DNA from: Bacillota bacterium
GTDB taxonomy: Bacteria > Bacillota > Sulfobacillia > JAJYWN01 > JAJZPE01
Direction: 5' to 3'
NCBI GenBank assembly: GCA_021787335.1
Contig: JAJYMC010000065.1
Span: 1-60,403, forward strand
DNA length: 60,403 nucleotides
Position 1 is the stretch's first letter. The number at the start of each line of letters is the position of its first letter. Shown in pieces: positions 1 to 7,895 of this stretch. A model generated the notes under the pieces. The model was not told the DNA's origin. It searched no databases and was given only the letters and a program-made list of their open reading frames with translations. The position numbers and the translations under genes were made by a program.

Positions 1-1
1 C

Positions 2-1438
2 GGCGACGAGGTGGCCGTCCTGCATAGCCGGTTATCCGATGGCGAACGTTATGACGAATGGCGGCGTATCTACGGCGGCAAGGTAAGGGTGGCCGTGGGG
101 GCCCGCTCCGCGGTCTTCGCCCCCTTCGCCGACCTGGGCCTGATCGTCCTCGACGAGGAGCACGAAGGCAGCTACAAGCAGGAGGAAGACCCCCGCTACC
201 ACGCGCGTGAAGTGGCCGAGTACCGCGCCGCGCGTCACGGGGCCGTCCTCCTCCTCGGGAGCGCGACGCCGTCGCTGGAGAGTTATCATGCGGCCACGGC
301 GGGCGGCGCCGGGGCGCTCCCCATGGCCGCCACGCCGCCGATGCAGTTGCTGTGCCTGCCGGAGCGGGTCGGCCACCGGCCGCTGCCCCCCGTGACCATC
401 GTCGACCTGCGGGAGGAACTCAAAGCCGAGAACCGCAGCGTGCTCTCGCGGCTGCTCCAGGAGAAACTGGCCGACCGGCTGGCCAAGCGGGAACAGGCCA
501 TCCTCTTCCTCAACCGGCGCGGTTTCTCGACCTTCGTCCTGTGCCGCGAGTGCGGGCACTCCATCCGCTGCCCGAACTGCGAGGTCTCCCTGACCTACCA
601 CAGCAGCGGCCCGGGCGGACCCGAACTGCGCTGCCACTACTGCGATTTCCGGCGACCGGTCCCGGACGTCTGCCCCCATTGCGGCAGTTCCTACATACGC
701 TACTTCGGGGCGGGCACCGAGCGCATCGCCGACGAGGTCAGGAAGGTCTTCCCGGATGCCCGCGTGACACGGCTCGACGCGGACGCCACCGCCCGCAAGG
801 GGGCCCACGCCACCATCCTGAAGGCCTTCCGCGACGGTGAGGCCGACATCCTCGTCGGGACCCAGATGGTCGCCAAGGGGCTCGACTTCCCGCGGGTGAC
901 CCTGGTCGGCGTGGTGGCCGCGGACACGGCCCTCAACCTCCCGGACTTCCGCGCCGCCGAGCGCACCTTCCAACTGCTCACTCAGGTCGCCGGGCGGGCC
1001 GGGCGCGGCGAACCAGGTGAGGTCATCTTTCAGACCTATCAGCCCGAGCACTATAGCCTGACCTTCGCCCGGGATCAGAACTTCGAGGCCTTCTTCGCGG
1101 CCGAACTGGAGAACCGCCGGGCCCTTCGCTACCCGCCGTTCTCACGGATCGGCGTCGTCATTGCCAGCGGGACCGACGAACGGGCGGTCATCGCCCTGGC
1201 CGAAGCGGTCAGCGCGAGGGTCAGGCAGGACGCCGCTCCGGGGACAGAGGTTCTCGGGCCGGCCCCCGCGCCCTTCGCCAGGTTGCGTGGCCGCTACCGA
1301 TGGCAGATCCTGGTCAAGAGCGGTGCCGGGGAAGACCTGGCCGTCCTCCTGCGCTCGGCGCAGGATGAAGCGAGGGGGCGCCGTGGACCCGGCGAGTTGC
1401 GCGTGACGGTCGACATCGACCCGCAGAACCTGCTCTAG
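2..1438 (+). CDS. priA: Primosomal protein N' (PriA helicase), 5'-truncated
   Basis: This is the C-terminal two thirds of PriA, the 3'-to-5' helicase that restarts stalled replication forks. The reading frame is already open at base 2, so the start lies upstream of the window. Visible are the DEEH Walker B box (about 151-162), GSATPSLES (about 259-285), and the PriA zinc-binding region with paired cysteines (CRECGH, CPNC, CHYC, CPHCG, about 541-690). Helicase motifs follow (VGTQMVAKGLDFPRV and TQVAGRAGRG). The zinc region inserted within the helicase core is diagnostic for PriA and separates it from RecG. It is followed by def and fmt, the usual Bacillota order. Confidence 0.97.
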   Translation, partial: GDEVAVLHSRLSDGERYDEWRRIYGGKVRVAVGARSAVFAPFADLGLIVLDEEHEGSYKQEEDPRYHAREVAEYRAARHGAVLLLGSATPSLESYHAATAGGAGALPMAATPPMQLLCLPERVGHRPLPPVTIVDLREELKAENRSVLSRLLQEKLADRLAKREQAILFLNRRGFSTFVLCRECGHSIRCPNCEVSLTYHSSGPGGPELRCHYCDFRRPVPDVCPHCGSSYIRYFGAGTERIADEVRKVFPDARVTRLDADATARKGAHATILKAFRDGEADILVGTQMVAKGLDFPRVTLVGVVAADTALNLPDFRAAERTFQLLTQVAGRAGRGEPGEVIFQTYQPEHYSLTFARDQNFEAFFAAELENRRALRYPPFSRIGVVIASGTDERAVIALAEAVSARVRQDAAPGTEVLGPAPAPFARLRGRYRWQILVKSGAGEDLAVLLRSAQDEARGRRGPGELRVTVDIDPQNLL

Positions 1439-1511
1439 ACGGTCTAGACAGCGGCCCCACCGGCTCCGCATCCCGCGGCCGGCCGCGCCGCTTGGAGGAA
1501 AGGACGCTTCG

Positions 1512-2090
1512 ATGGCCCTTCTTGAGATTCACAAGTTCGACGACCCCGTCCTCCGGCAGAAGGCCAAGCCCGTCAAGCGGGTCGGCGCGGCCATCCGGAA
1601 GACCCTCAAGGACATGTCCGAGGCCATGTACGAGGCCAAGGGCATCGGGCTGGCCGCCCCGCAGGTCGGGCTGGACCGGGCGATGATCGTCGTCGACGTT
1701 GGGGAAGGCCTGCTCGAACTGGTTAACCCGAAGATCGTCAGCTCCGAAGGCTCAGCGACGGCCGCCGAGGGCTGCCTGAGCCTGCCCGGCATGTGGGGCG
1801 AAGTCCCCCGAGCCGAGAAGGTCAAGGTCGAGGCGCTCGACGCCAACGGCCACCGCACCTGGATCGAGGGCGAGGGTATGCTCGCCCGCGCGCTGCAACA
1901 TGAGATCGACCACCTCTACGGCATCCTCTTCATCGACAAGGCCACCTCCATCACCATCGAAGAGGATGAGGACGGGGAGGACGGCGCCGAGGGCGAGGAG
2001 CCGGAGACCGCGGAAGGCCAGGGCGCGACGCCCAAAGCGGCCGGGGGCGAGACGCGGAAGGGCCCGGAAGGTGAAGGGCAATGCGAGTAG
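1512..2090 (+). CDS. def: Peptide deformylase with acidic C-terminal tail
   Basis: It removes the formyl group from the N-terminal methionine of new proteins and needs a divalent metal. The three family motifs are present: GIGLAAPQVG (residues 44-53), EGCLS (86-90) with the metal cysteine, and HEIDH (130-134) with two metal histidines and the catalytic glutamate. The ATG follows GGAGGAAAGG at a good distance. The protein is 192 aa, about 40 longer than typical. The extra C-terminal part is rich in Glu, Asp and Gly and looks disordered. The stop codon overlaps the fmt start by 10 bases, so translation is probably coupled to the enzyme that adds the formyl group. Confidence 0.97.
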   Translation: MALLEIHKFDDPVLRQKAKPVKRVGAAIRKTLKDMSEAMYEAKGIGLAAPQVGLDRAMIVVDVGEGLLELVNPKIVSSEGSATAAEGCLSLPGMWGEVPRAEKVKVEALDANGHRTWIEGEGMLARALQHEIDHLYGILFIDKATSITIEEDEDGEDGAEGEEPETAEGQGATPKAAGGETRKGPEGEGQCE

Positions 2091-3025
2091 TCTACATGGG
2101 CACTCCGCGGTTCGCGGTGCCCGTGCTGGAGGCCATCGCCGACGCCGGGCACGAAGTGGCCCTGGTCATCACCCAGCCAGACCGCCCGGGCGGGCGGGGG
2201 CTGAGGACCGGGTCCTCCCCGGTGAAGGCCTTCGCCGAGACGAGAGGGCTTTCGGTGGCCCAGCCGGCCACCGGGTCCGAACTATACAAAGTCTTGAAAG
2301 AGGCCCGGGCCGAGGTCGGGGCGGTGGCCGCCTACGGCCGCCTCATCGGGCCGAAGACGCTGGCCCTGCCGAAAGGCGGATGTCTGGCCGTCCATCCCTC
2401 GCTGCTGCCCAAGTACCGCGGGGCGGCGCCCATCCAGCGGGCGCTGATGGCCGGGGAGGAAATCACCGGGGTGACCATCATCCAGGTGACCCCGACCTTC
2501 GACGCCGGGCCAATCCTGGCCCAGGCGCCGCTGGCTGTGGAGCCGGATGAGACGGCCGGCTCACTGCATGACCGTCTGGCCCGGCTCGGCGCCGACCTGA
2601 TGGTCGAGACCCTGTCGGAACTCGCATCGGGGGCGCTGCGCCAGAGGGCCCAGGACGAGAGTAAGGTCACCTACGCGCCATTGATCGCGCCCGAGGACGA
2701 GCGGCTCGACTTCCACCGGCCGGGACGCGACCTGGCCAACCAGGTCCGCGCCCTCAACCCCTGGCCGGGGTGTCGGACAGTCCGGAGGGGCAAGGACCTG
2801 AAGGTCTGGCGGGCGGTCGCCCGGCCGCCGGGCGAGGGCCTGGCTCCCGGGACCGTGGCCGGCCTCGGACCGCACGGTCTCGAGGTGGCCTGCGGCGCGG
2901 GGACCGACCGGGTGGCCCTGACCGAGGTCCAGCCGGCCGGCGGCCGGCGGATGCGGGCCGACGAGTACGCCCGCGGCCACCGCCTCCAGGCTGGGGAAGT
3001 CCTCGGCGAGCCGCGCCCGGTCTGA
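2081..3025 (+). CDS. fmt: Methionyl-tRNA formyltransferase
   Basis: It transfers a formyl group from 10-formyl-tetrahydrofolate to initiator Met-tRNA. The 314-aa length is normal. The N-terminal transferase domain begins MRVVYMGTPRFAVPVLEA and carries the catalytic-region motif SLLPKYRGAAPIQRALMAG. The C-terminal OB-like domain (from about residue 205) includes the NQVRALNPWPG segment typical of Fmt. The ATG lies inside the 3' end of def in another frame, the common def-fmt overlap. Confidence 0.97.
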   Translation: MRVVYMGTPRFAVPVLEAIADAGHEVALVITQPDRPGGRGLRTGSSPVKAFAETRGLSVAQPATGSELYKVLKEARAEVGAVAAYGRLIGPKTLALPKGGCLAVHPSLLPKYRGAAPIQRALMAGEEITGVTIIQVTPTFDAGPILAQAPLAVEPDETAGSLHDRLARLGADLMVETLSELASGALRQRAQDESKVTYAPLIAPEDERLDFHRPGRDLANQVRALNPWPGCRTVRRGKDLKVWRAVARPPGEGLAPGTVAGLGPHGLEVACGAGTDRVALTEVQPAGGRRMRADEYARGHRLQAGEVLGEPRPV

Positions 3026-3093
3026 AGCCAGACAAACAACCAATCCGAAGAGCCGAGTGAATCCAAAGAGATGGGTGAGGAGGCGCTAGAGAC

Positions 3094-3783
3094 ATGTACT
3101 TCCTGGGAGACCCGACCTTCGTCCTGATCATCCCGGCGCTTATCCTGGCCTTTTACGCTCAGGCCAAGGTGTCGAGCGCGTTCAACCGGTACTCGCGGGT
3201 ACGGTCACAGCGTGGCGTGACCGGGGCCGAGGCGGCCCGCGGCATCCTCAATGAGGCCGGCCTTCAGGATGTCGCCATCGAGCGGACCAGCGGCCGTGGC
3301 CTGTCCGACCATTATGACCCGCGGCAGCGCGTCCTGCGGTTGTCCCCGGACGTCTACGATCGGCCGTCGCTGGCCGCCCTCGGGGTGGCCGCCCACGAGG
3401 CGGGTCACGCCGTCCAGCACAACGTGGGCTACGCCCCGCTGCGCCTGCGCAACAGCATCCTTCCCGTCGCCCAGATCGGCTCCCAGGGGGCCTTCATCCT
3501 CTTCCTGCTCGGCCTGTTCATCAACGCCCTGCCCCTGATGGACCTGGGGATCATCCTTTTCGCGGCGGCCGTGGTCTTCCAGATCGTCACCCTGCCGGTC
3601 GAGTACAACGCCAGCAACCGGGCCATCGCCCTGTTGCAGTCGGGCGGGTACATCACCGAGTCCGAGGTCGGGCCGACGCGCGCGGTCCTGTCGGCGGCCG
3701 GCCTGACCTACCTGGCGGCGACCCTCATGGCCGTCCTGCAGCTCGTGCGGTTATTGGCCCTTCGCTCCGAGCGGCGCGACTGA
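3094..3783 (+). CDS. Zinc metallopeptidase, YugP family (membrane)
   Basis: This is a 229-aa membrane protein with HEAGHAVQH near residue 102, the HExxH zinc-protease signature. Several hydrophobic segments flank it: one at the N-terminus (residues 5-20), two between about 120 and 170, and one near the C-terminus. This is the layout of the YugP/DUF zinc peptidases common in Bacillota, whose substrate is unknown. The start is an ATG behind GGAGGCGCTAGAGAC. It lies in the same direction between fmt and the next membrane gene, suggesting one transcript from priA through rsmB. Family assignment is firm; the physiological role is not. Confidence 0.88.
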   Translation: MYFLGDPTFVLIIPALILAFYAQAKVSSAFNRYSRVRSQRGVTGAEAARGILNEAGLQDVAIERTSGRGLSDHYDPRQRVLRLSPDVYDRPSLAALGVAAHEAGHAVQHNVGYAPLRLRNSILPVAQIGSQGAFILFLLGLFINALPLMDLGIILFAAAVVFQIVTLPVEYNASNRAIALLQSGGYITESEVGPTRAVLSAAGLTYLAATLMAVLQLVRLLALRSERRD

Positions 3784-3789
3784 AGCGGG

Positions 3790-4464
3790 GTGGGTGACGC
3801 CATTCTGCACAGCCTTGGTTGGCTCTGGGCGATCCTGCTCTTCGTCGCCCTGAACGTCGTCCTTCAGCCTGGCCCGCTCAGCTGGCGCTCGCCGCGCCGC
3901 TTCCTGGCGACCCTCCTCGGCCTGGCCCGGATGACGATGGACCGGCGGATGAGGGAGAACCATGCCCTCGAGCACGCGACCATCAACGTCCTCGAGCAGA
4001 GGTTCAGCCAGGGGCCGGTGTTCTTCGTCGGTCGGGCCCGTCCCGACGGGTTCTATCTCCGCGGCCCGGCCAACGTCGCCCTGGTCGAGGAAGCGGCATG
4101 GGAGGCCCTTCGCCGCCTATCGGCCGGCGAGGGGCGTCTGGCCCTGCGGCGCCAGTGTGGGACCAGTATCTTCGCGGCCAACCTGCTCTTATCGGCCGTC
4201 GTCCTCTTCGTTCTCCTGGGCCTCGGGCGGCGCGGTCCGCTCGAGGTCTTGTTGTGGCTGGCGGCGGCCAACCTGGCCGGGCCGGTCTTCGGGAGATTCG
4301 TCCAGAGCCACCTGACCACGACCCGACCCGGGCGGAACCTGTCCATCCGGAGGGTCATCGGTCAACCCGTGATGGCCGGCTTCTTCGGCCGGTCGGCCAG
4401 CGTCGTGCCGATGGACCTGTTCGTGGAGACCGTGCGGGGGAAGGCCGGGGAGGGAAAGCGATGA
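3790..4464 (+). CDS. Small integral membrane protein (DUF6391-like)
   Basis: The 224-aa protein has an N-terminal membrane segment (about residues 8-26) and two more hydrophobic segments in the second half (about 130-170). Between them is a soluble part with the motif RRMRENHALEHATINVLEQ. The ENHALEHAT motif recalls the uncharacterised DUF6391 family, but I cannot confirm this without a profile search. The GTG start is 6 bases after the YugP stop, and its TGA overlaps the rsmB ATG (ATGA), so it is co-translated with rsmB. No function is proposed. Confidence 0.7.
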   Translation: MGDAILHSLGWLWAILLFVALNVVLQPGPLSWRSPRRFLATLLGLARMTMDRRMRENHALEHATINVLEQRFSQGPVFFVGRARPDGFYLRGPANVALVEEAAWEALRRLSAGEGRLALRRQCGTSIFAANLLLSAVVLFVLLGLGRRGPLEVLLWLAAANLAGPVFGRFVQSHLTTTRPGRNLSIRRVIGQPVMAGFFGRSASVVPMDLFVETVRGKAGEGKR

Positions 4465-5831
4465 GCCGGGCGCCGCGGAAACCCAGAGAGGCGGCCCTCG
4501 AGGCCCTCCTCAGGGTCGACGGGGAAGGGGTGACCCCTCAGTCCGCCCTGGAGACCGAGTGGGCCGGGACCGAGACCCCCAAACGCGACCGGGCCCTGGC
4601 CACCGAACTGGTCTATGGCTCACTGCGCCGGCGGAACGCCCTCGATTGGGTCCTCGCCAAGCTGGCCCGGCGGCCGCTCGACGAGGTCCAACCCCGCGTC
4701 CTCTGGATCCTCCGGCTGGGTGCCTACCAGCTTCTCTACCTCGACCGCATCCCCGACCACGCGGCCGTCGACGAGGCCGTCAGGCAGGCTTCCGGCCACG
4801 GCCACAAGGGCATCACCGGTTTCGTCAACGGGGTCCTTCGGAACATGGCCCGCGGGCTGGCCGACGGCTCGCTCGCCCTCCCGGGGCGGGAGGACGGGCT
4901 GGAGACCTATCTGGCGGTCACCGAGTCGCACCCGGAGTGGCTCGTCCGGCGATGGCTGTCCGAACTCGGCCCGGAGCAGACCGAGGCCATCTGCCGGCTC
5001 GACAACGAGCCGGCCCCGACGTGTGTCCGGGCCAACCGGCTGAAGAACGACCGGGTGGAACTGGCCGCGGGACTGCGCTCCGAGGGCGTCACCGTGACCG
5101 AGATGGCTCTGGCCCCGGACGGGCTGACCATCGACGACTATTCGTCCCTGCCCGAACTGGCCACGTTCCGCGAGGGGCGCTTCTTCGTCCAGGATGAGGC
5201 GGCCATGCTGGTCGCGCCTCTCCTCGCCCCACGTCCCGGCGAGACCCTGGTCGACGCCTGCAGCGCCCCCGGGGGTAAGGCCACCCATCTGGCCGAACTC
5301 ACCGGTGACCAGGCCCGCATCGTGGCCGTCGAACTGGTCCGCGAGAAGCTGCCGCAGATCGCGGAGAACTGCCGTCGGCTCGGCCTCACCGGCGTGGCGC
5401 CGGTCCAGGGCGACGCCAGGCGCCTGCCCGAACTCGCCCCCGGCCCGATCGACGGGGTCCTGGTCGACGCCCCGTGCTCGGGTCTGGGCGTCCTCCGGCG
5501 CCGGCCGGACAGCCGCTGGCGAAAACGGCCCGAGGACCCGGCCGCCCTGGCCCCGCTGCAGCTGGCGTTGTTGGACGCGGCGGCGAAGACCGTCGTCGCG
5601 GGCGGGCGGATCGTCTACAGCACGTGCACCATCGCCGGGACCGAGAACGAGGAGGTCGTCCGGGCCTTTCTGGCCGCGCATCCCGACTTCCGGCCGGCCG
5701 ACCTGCGGCCATTTCTTCCGGCGGCGCTGCGCGAAGAGCCCGGCGCGGCCGCCGGCGCTCTGCAGCTTTTGCCTTCGAGGCACGGCACCGACGGCTTCTT
5801 CCTGGCGCGCTTCGACCGCGACCGCACCTGA
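4461..5831 (+). CDS. rsmB: 16S rRNA (cytosine-967-C5)-methyltransferase RsmB
   Basis: The 456-aa protein has an N-terminal NusB-like RNA-binding domain (about residues 1-140) and a C-terminal SAM-dependent RNA m5C methyltransferase domain. The SAM-binding motif is VDACSAPGGKATHLAEL. The catalytic cysteines lie in VDAPCSGLGVLRR and in the STCT segment (RIVYSTCTIAGTENE). The ATG overlaps the previous stop as ATGA, and the upstream extension of the open frame has no homology to RsmB. The gene ends inside a perfect 22-bp tandem duplication, which repeats the last residues and the stop in a shifted frame. Confidence 0.96.
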   Translation: MSRAPRKPREAALEALLRVDGEGVTPQSALETEWAGTETPKRDRALATELVYGSLRRRNALDWVLAKLARRPLDEVQPRVLWILRLGAYQLLYLDRIPDHAAVDEAVRQASGHGHKGITGFVNGVLRNMARGLADGSLALPGREDGLETYLAVTESHPEWLVRRWLSELGPEQTEAICRLDNEPAPTCVRANRLKNDRVELAAGLRSEGVTVTEMALAPDGLTIDDYSSLPELATFREGRFFVQDEAAMLVAPLLAPRPGETLVDACSAPGGKATHLAELTGDQARIVAVELVREKLPQIAENCRRLGLTGVAPVQGDARRLPELAPGPIDGVLVDAPCSGLGVLRRRPDSRWRKRPEDPAALAPLQLALLDAAAKTVVAGGRIVYSTCTIAGTENEEVVRAFLAAHPDFRPADLRPFLPAALREEPGAAAGALQLLPSRHGTDGFFLARFDRDRT

Positions 5832-5854
5832 ATTCGACCGCGACCGCACCTGAA
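5811..5854 (+). repeat. Perfect 22-bp tandem duplication over the rsmB stop codon
   Basis: Bases 5811-5832 and 5833-5854 are identical copies of a 22-base unit that starts TTCGACCGCGACC and ends CACCTGAA. The first copy encodes the last residues of RsmB (FDRDRT) and its TGA. The second copy is shifted by one reading frame because 22 is not a multiple of three. It probably arose by replication slippage. Confidence 0.95.
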
Positions 5855-5925
5855 CGAGTCGGCCGGCCGGCGCGCGGCCAAGGCATGGGAGCCCGCCCAG
5901 ATGCTGTCTAAAGGAAAACAAGAGG

Positions 5926-7089
5926 ATGGGGCGAATTATGAAAAGTACGCCTAAAAACGGGCAAAGCGGCGACGCGGCCGCCATCAGTGCGGCCGGACTG
6001 AGCGTCCCGGTCGAGTTCAAAGGGCTTTTCCTCGACGAAGCCGAGAAGGTCTTGGCCGCCCTTGGCGAACCGCGCTACCGCGCGCGACAGGTCCTCGAGT
6101 GGATCTACCGTCGCGACGCGCCCAGTTTCTCCGAGATGAGCAACCTGCCGGCCGAACTTCGCTCGCGGTTGACCGTCATCGGGCGCATCCTACGGCTCGC
6201 CCCGGCCACCAAGAACGTCTCGACCAGCGACGAGACGACCAAGTTCCTCTTCCGTCTGCGTGACGGGGAGGCCGTCGAGACCGTTCTCATCCGCTATCGC
6301 CAGTGGGCCAGCGCCTGCGTGTCCACGCAGGTCGGGTGCCGTATGGGTTGCTCCTTCTGCGCCAGCACCATCGGCGGCTTCGTCCGCCAGTTGACCGCGG
6401 GCGAGATCCTCGACCAGGTCCTGCGGGTGCAGGCGCTGACCGGGCAGGCGGTGGGGCGCGTGGTCGTCATGGGGACGGGCGAGCCGCTCGAGAACTATGA
6501 CGCCACGATCAAGTTCGTCCGTCTCCTCCATGAGCCATACTCGCTCGGCCTCGGCTACCGGCACATCACCATCTCCACGTCCGGGCTGGTCCCCGGCATC
6601 CAGCGGCTCGCGGCCGAGGGGCTGCCGGTGACCCTGGCGGTGTCGCTCCACGCCCCCCGCGACGAGCTGCGCCGCCAGCTGATGCCGGTGGCCAAGCGCT
6701 GGGACCTCGAGGAACTGGTCGGCGCGGCCGACGCTTACGGGGAGGCCACCGGACGACGCGTTACCTACGAATACACCCTCATCGACGGGGTCAACGACGG
6801 CCGGCGGGAAGCCCGCGAACTCGCCGACCTGTTGGCCGGACACCTCGCTCACGTCAACCTCATTCCCCTGAACCCGGTGGCTGAACGGGCTTTCCGCCCG
6901 TCGCCAGGAGCCGCCGTCCGTGAGTTCCAGCAGAGCCTGGAACGGAAGGGCGTGGCGGCCACCGTCCGCCGGGAGATGGGGGCGGATATCAACGCCGCCT
7001 GCGGGCAACTCCGCCGCGCGCGGGCGAAGGAGGGGGCCGCGCGCGGGGAAGGGGCAGGGCGGACCGACCGCCCGGTCAAGGGCAGGTGA
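5926..7089 (+). CDS. rlmN: Dual-specificity RNA methyltransferase RlmN (radical SAM)
   Basis: It methylates C2 of A2503 in 23S rRNA and of A37 in some tRNAs. The radical-SAM cluster motif CRMGCSFC is near residue 138. The second catalytic cysteine is in ADINAACGQLR near the C-terminus. MGTGEPLENYD and SLHAPRDELR are family motifs. Two ATGs are possible, 5926 and 5938. The upstream one has AAGGA ten bases before it, the second has GAGG twelve bases before it. The first 20 or so residues are poorly conserved, so the exact start is uncertain. Its TGA overlaps the next GTG. Confidence 0.96.
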   Translation: MGRIMKSTPKNGQSGDAAAISAAGLSVPVEFKGLFLDEAEKVLAALGEPRYRARQVLEWIYRRDAPSFSEMSNLPAELRSRLTVIGRILRLAPATKNVSTSDETTKFLFRLRDGEAVETVLIRYRQWASACVSTQVGCRMGCSFCASTIGGFVRQLTAGEILDQVLRVQALTGQAVGRVVVMGTGEPLENYDATIKFVRLLHEPYSLGLGYRHITISTSGLVPGIQRLAAEGLPVTLAVSLHAPRDELRRQLMPVAKRWDLEELVGAADAYGEATGRRVTYEYTLIDGVNDGRREARELADLLAGHLAHVNLIPLNPVAERAFRPSPGAAVREFQQSLERKGVAATVRREMGADINAACGQLRRARAKEGAARGEGAGRTDRPVKGR

Positions 7090-7895
7090 AGATGGCTCAG
7101 ATGGGCGCGAAGATCGCTAAGATGCAGACGGGCGCCAGGACGGACATCGGGTTGGTCCGCAAGGCCAACCAGGACAGCTATCACCTCGGCCCGGTGGGGA
7201 GCCGGGGTTACCAGCTGCTGGCGGTGGCCGACGGCATGGGTGGTTACGCCGGCGGCGAGGTCGCCAGCCGCGTGGCCATCGACACCATCCGGGAGGCCAT
7301 CGCCGGCCCGGGCCCATGGGACGCCGACCCGGTGGATCCGGGCGCGGTCCGCGAGGCCCTCGTCAAGGCCTTCGAGCAAGCCAACGAACGAGTCTTCCAG
7401 CTGGCCGAGCACCTGCCGGAGTACCGGGGCATGGGGACGACTCTGACGGCCATCCTCGTCCCTCCCGGTCCGGGGCGGTCGGCCGTCCTGTGCCATGTCG
7501 GCGACAGCCGGGCCTACCGGCTCAACGACGGTCGGGCGCGGCAGCTCACCGACGACCACTCGTTCGTCGGCGAATTGCTGAAGAACGGCGACCTGACCGA
7601 GGCCGAAGCGATGAACCACCCGCACCGGAACATCCTGACGAAGGCCCTGGGCACCGAGGACCGCATGCCCGTGGATTCGGGGACGGTCGAGGCGGCCGGC
7701 GGGGACACCTTCATGATTTGCAGCGACGGGCTCTCCAGCCTGGTCGCTCAGGACGAGGTGGCCGCCGTCATCGGCGCCGCCCGCGACCTGCAGGCGGCGC
7801 TTGACCGGTTGGTCGAACTGGCTAAGGAGAGAGGCGGACCCGACAATATCACCGTCGTGGCCGCTCGGTTCAGCGCGGAGGGGGGCGGACGATGA
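7086..7895 (+). CDS. prpC: PP2C-type Ser/Thr protein phosphatase (Stp/PrpC)
   Basis: This is a metal-dependent phosphatase that reverses phosphorylation by the downstream PASTA kinase. Family motifs are GLVRKANQDS at the N-terminus, ADGMGGYAGGEVAS, the metal-site block GDSRAYRL, and CSDGLSSLV with DNITVV near the C-terminus. It is 269 aa from the GTG at 7086, which overlaps the rlmN stop. An in-frame ATG at 7092 is also possible. Its stop overlaps the prkC ATG (ATGA), as usual for this kinase/phosphatase pair. Confidence 0.95.
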   Translation: MKMAQMGAKIAKMQTGARTDIGLVRKANQDSYHLGPVGSRGYQLLAVADGMGGYAGGEVASRVAIDTIREAIAGPGPWDADPVDPGAVREALVKAFEQANERVFQLAEHLPEYRGMGTTLTAILVPPGPGRSAVLCHVGDSRAYRLNDGRARQLTDDHSFVGELLKNGDLTEAEAMNHPHRNILTKALGTEDRMPVDSGTVEAAGGDTFMICSDGLSSLVAQDEVAAVIGAARDLQAALDRLVELAKERGGPDNITVVAARFSAEGGGR

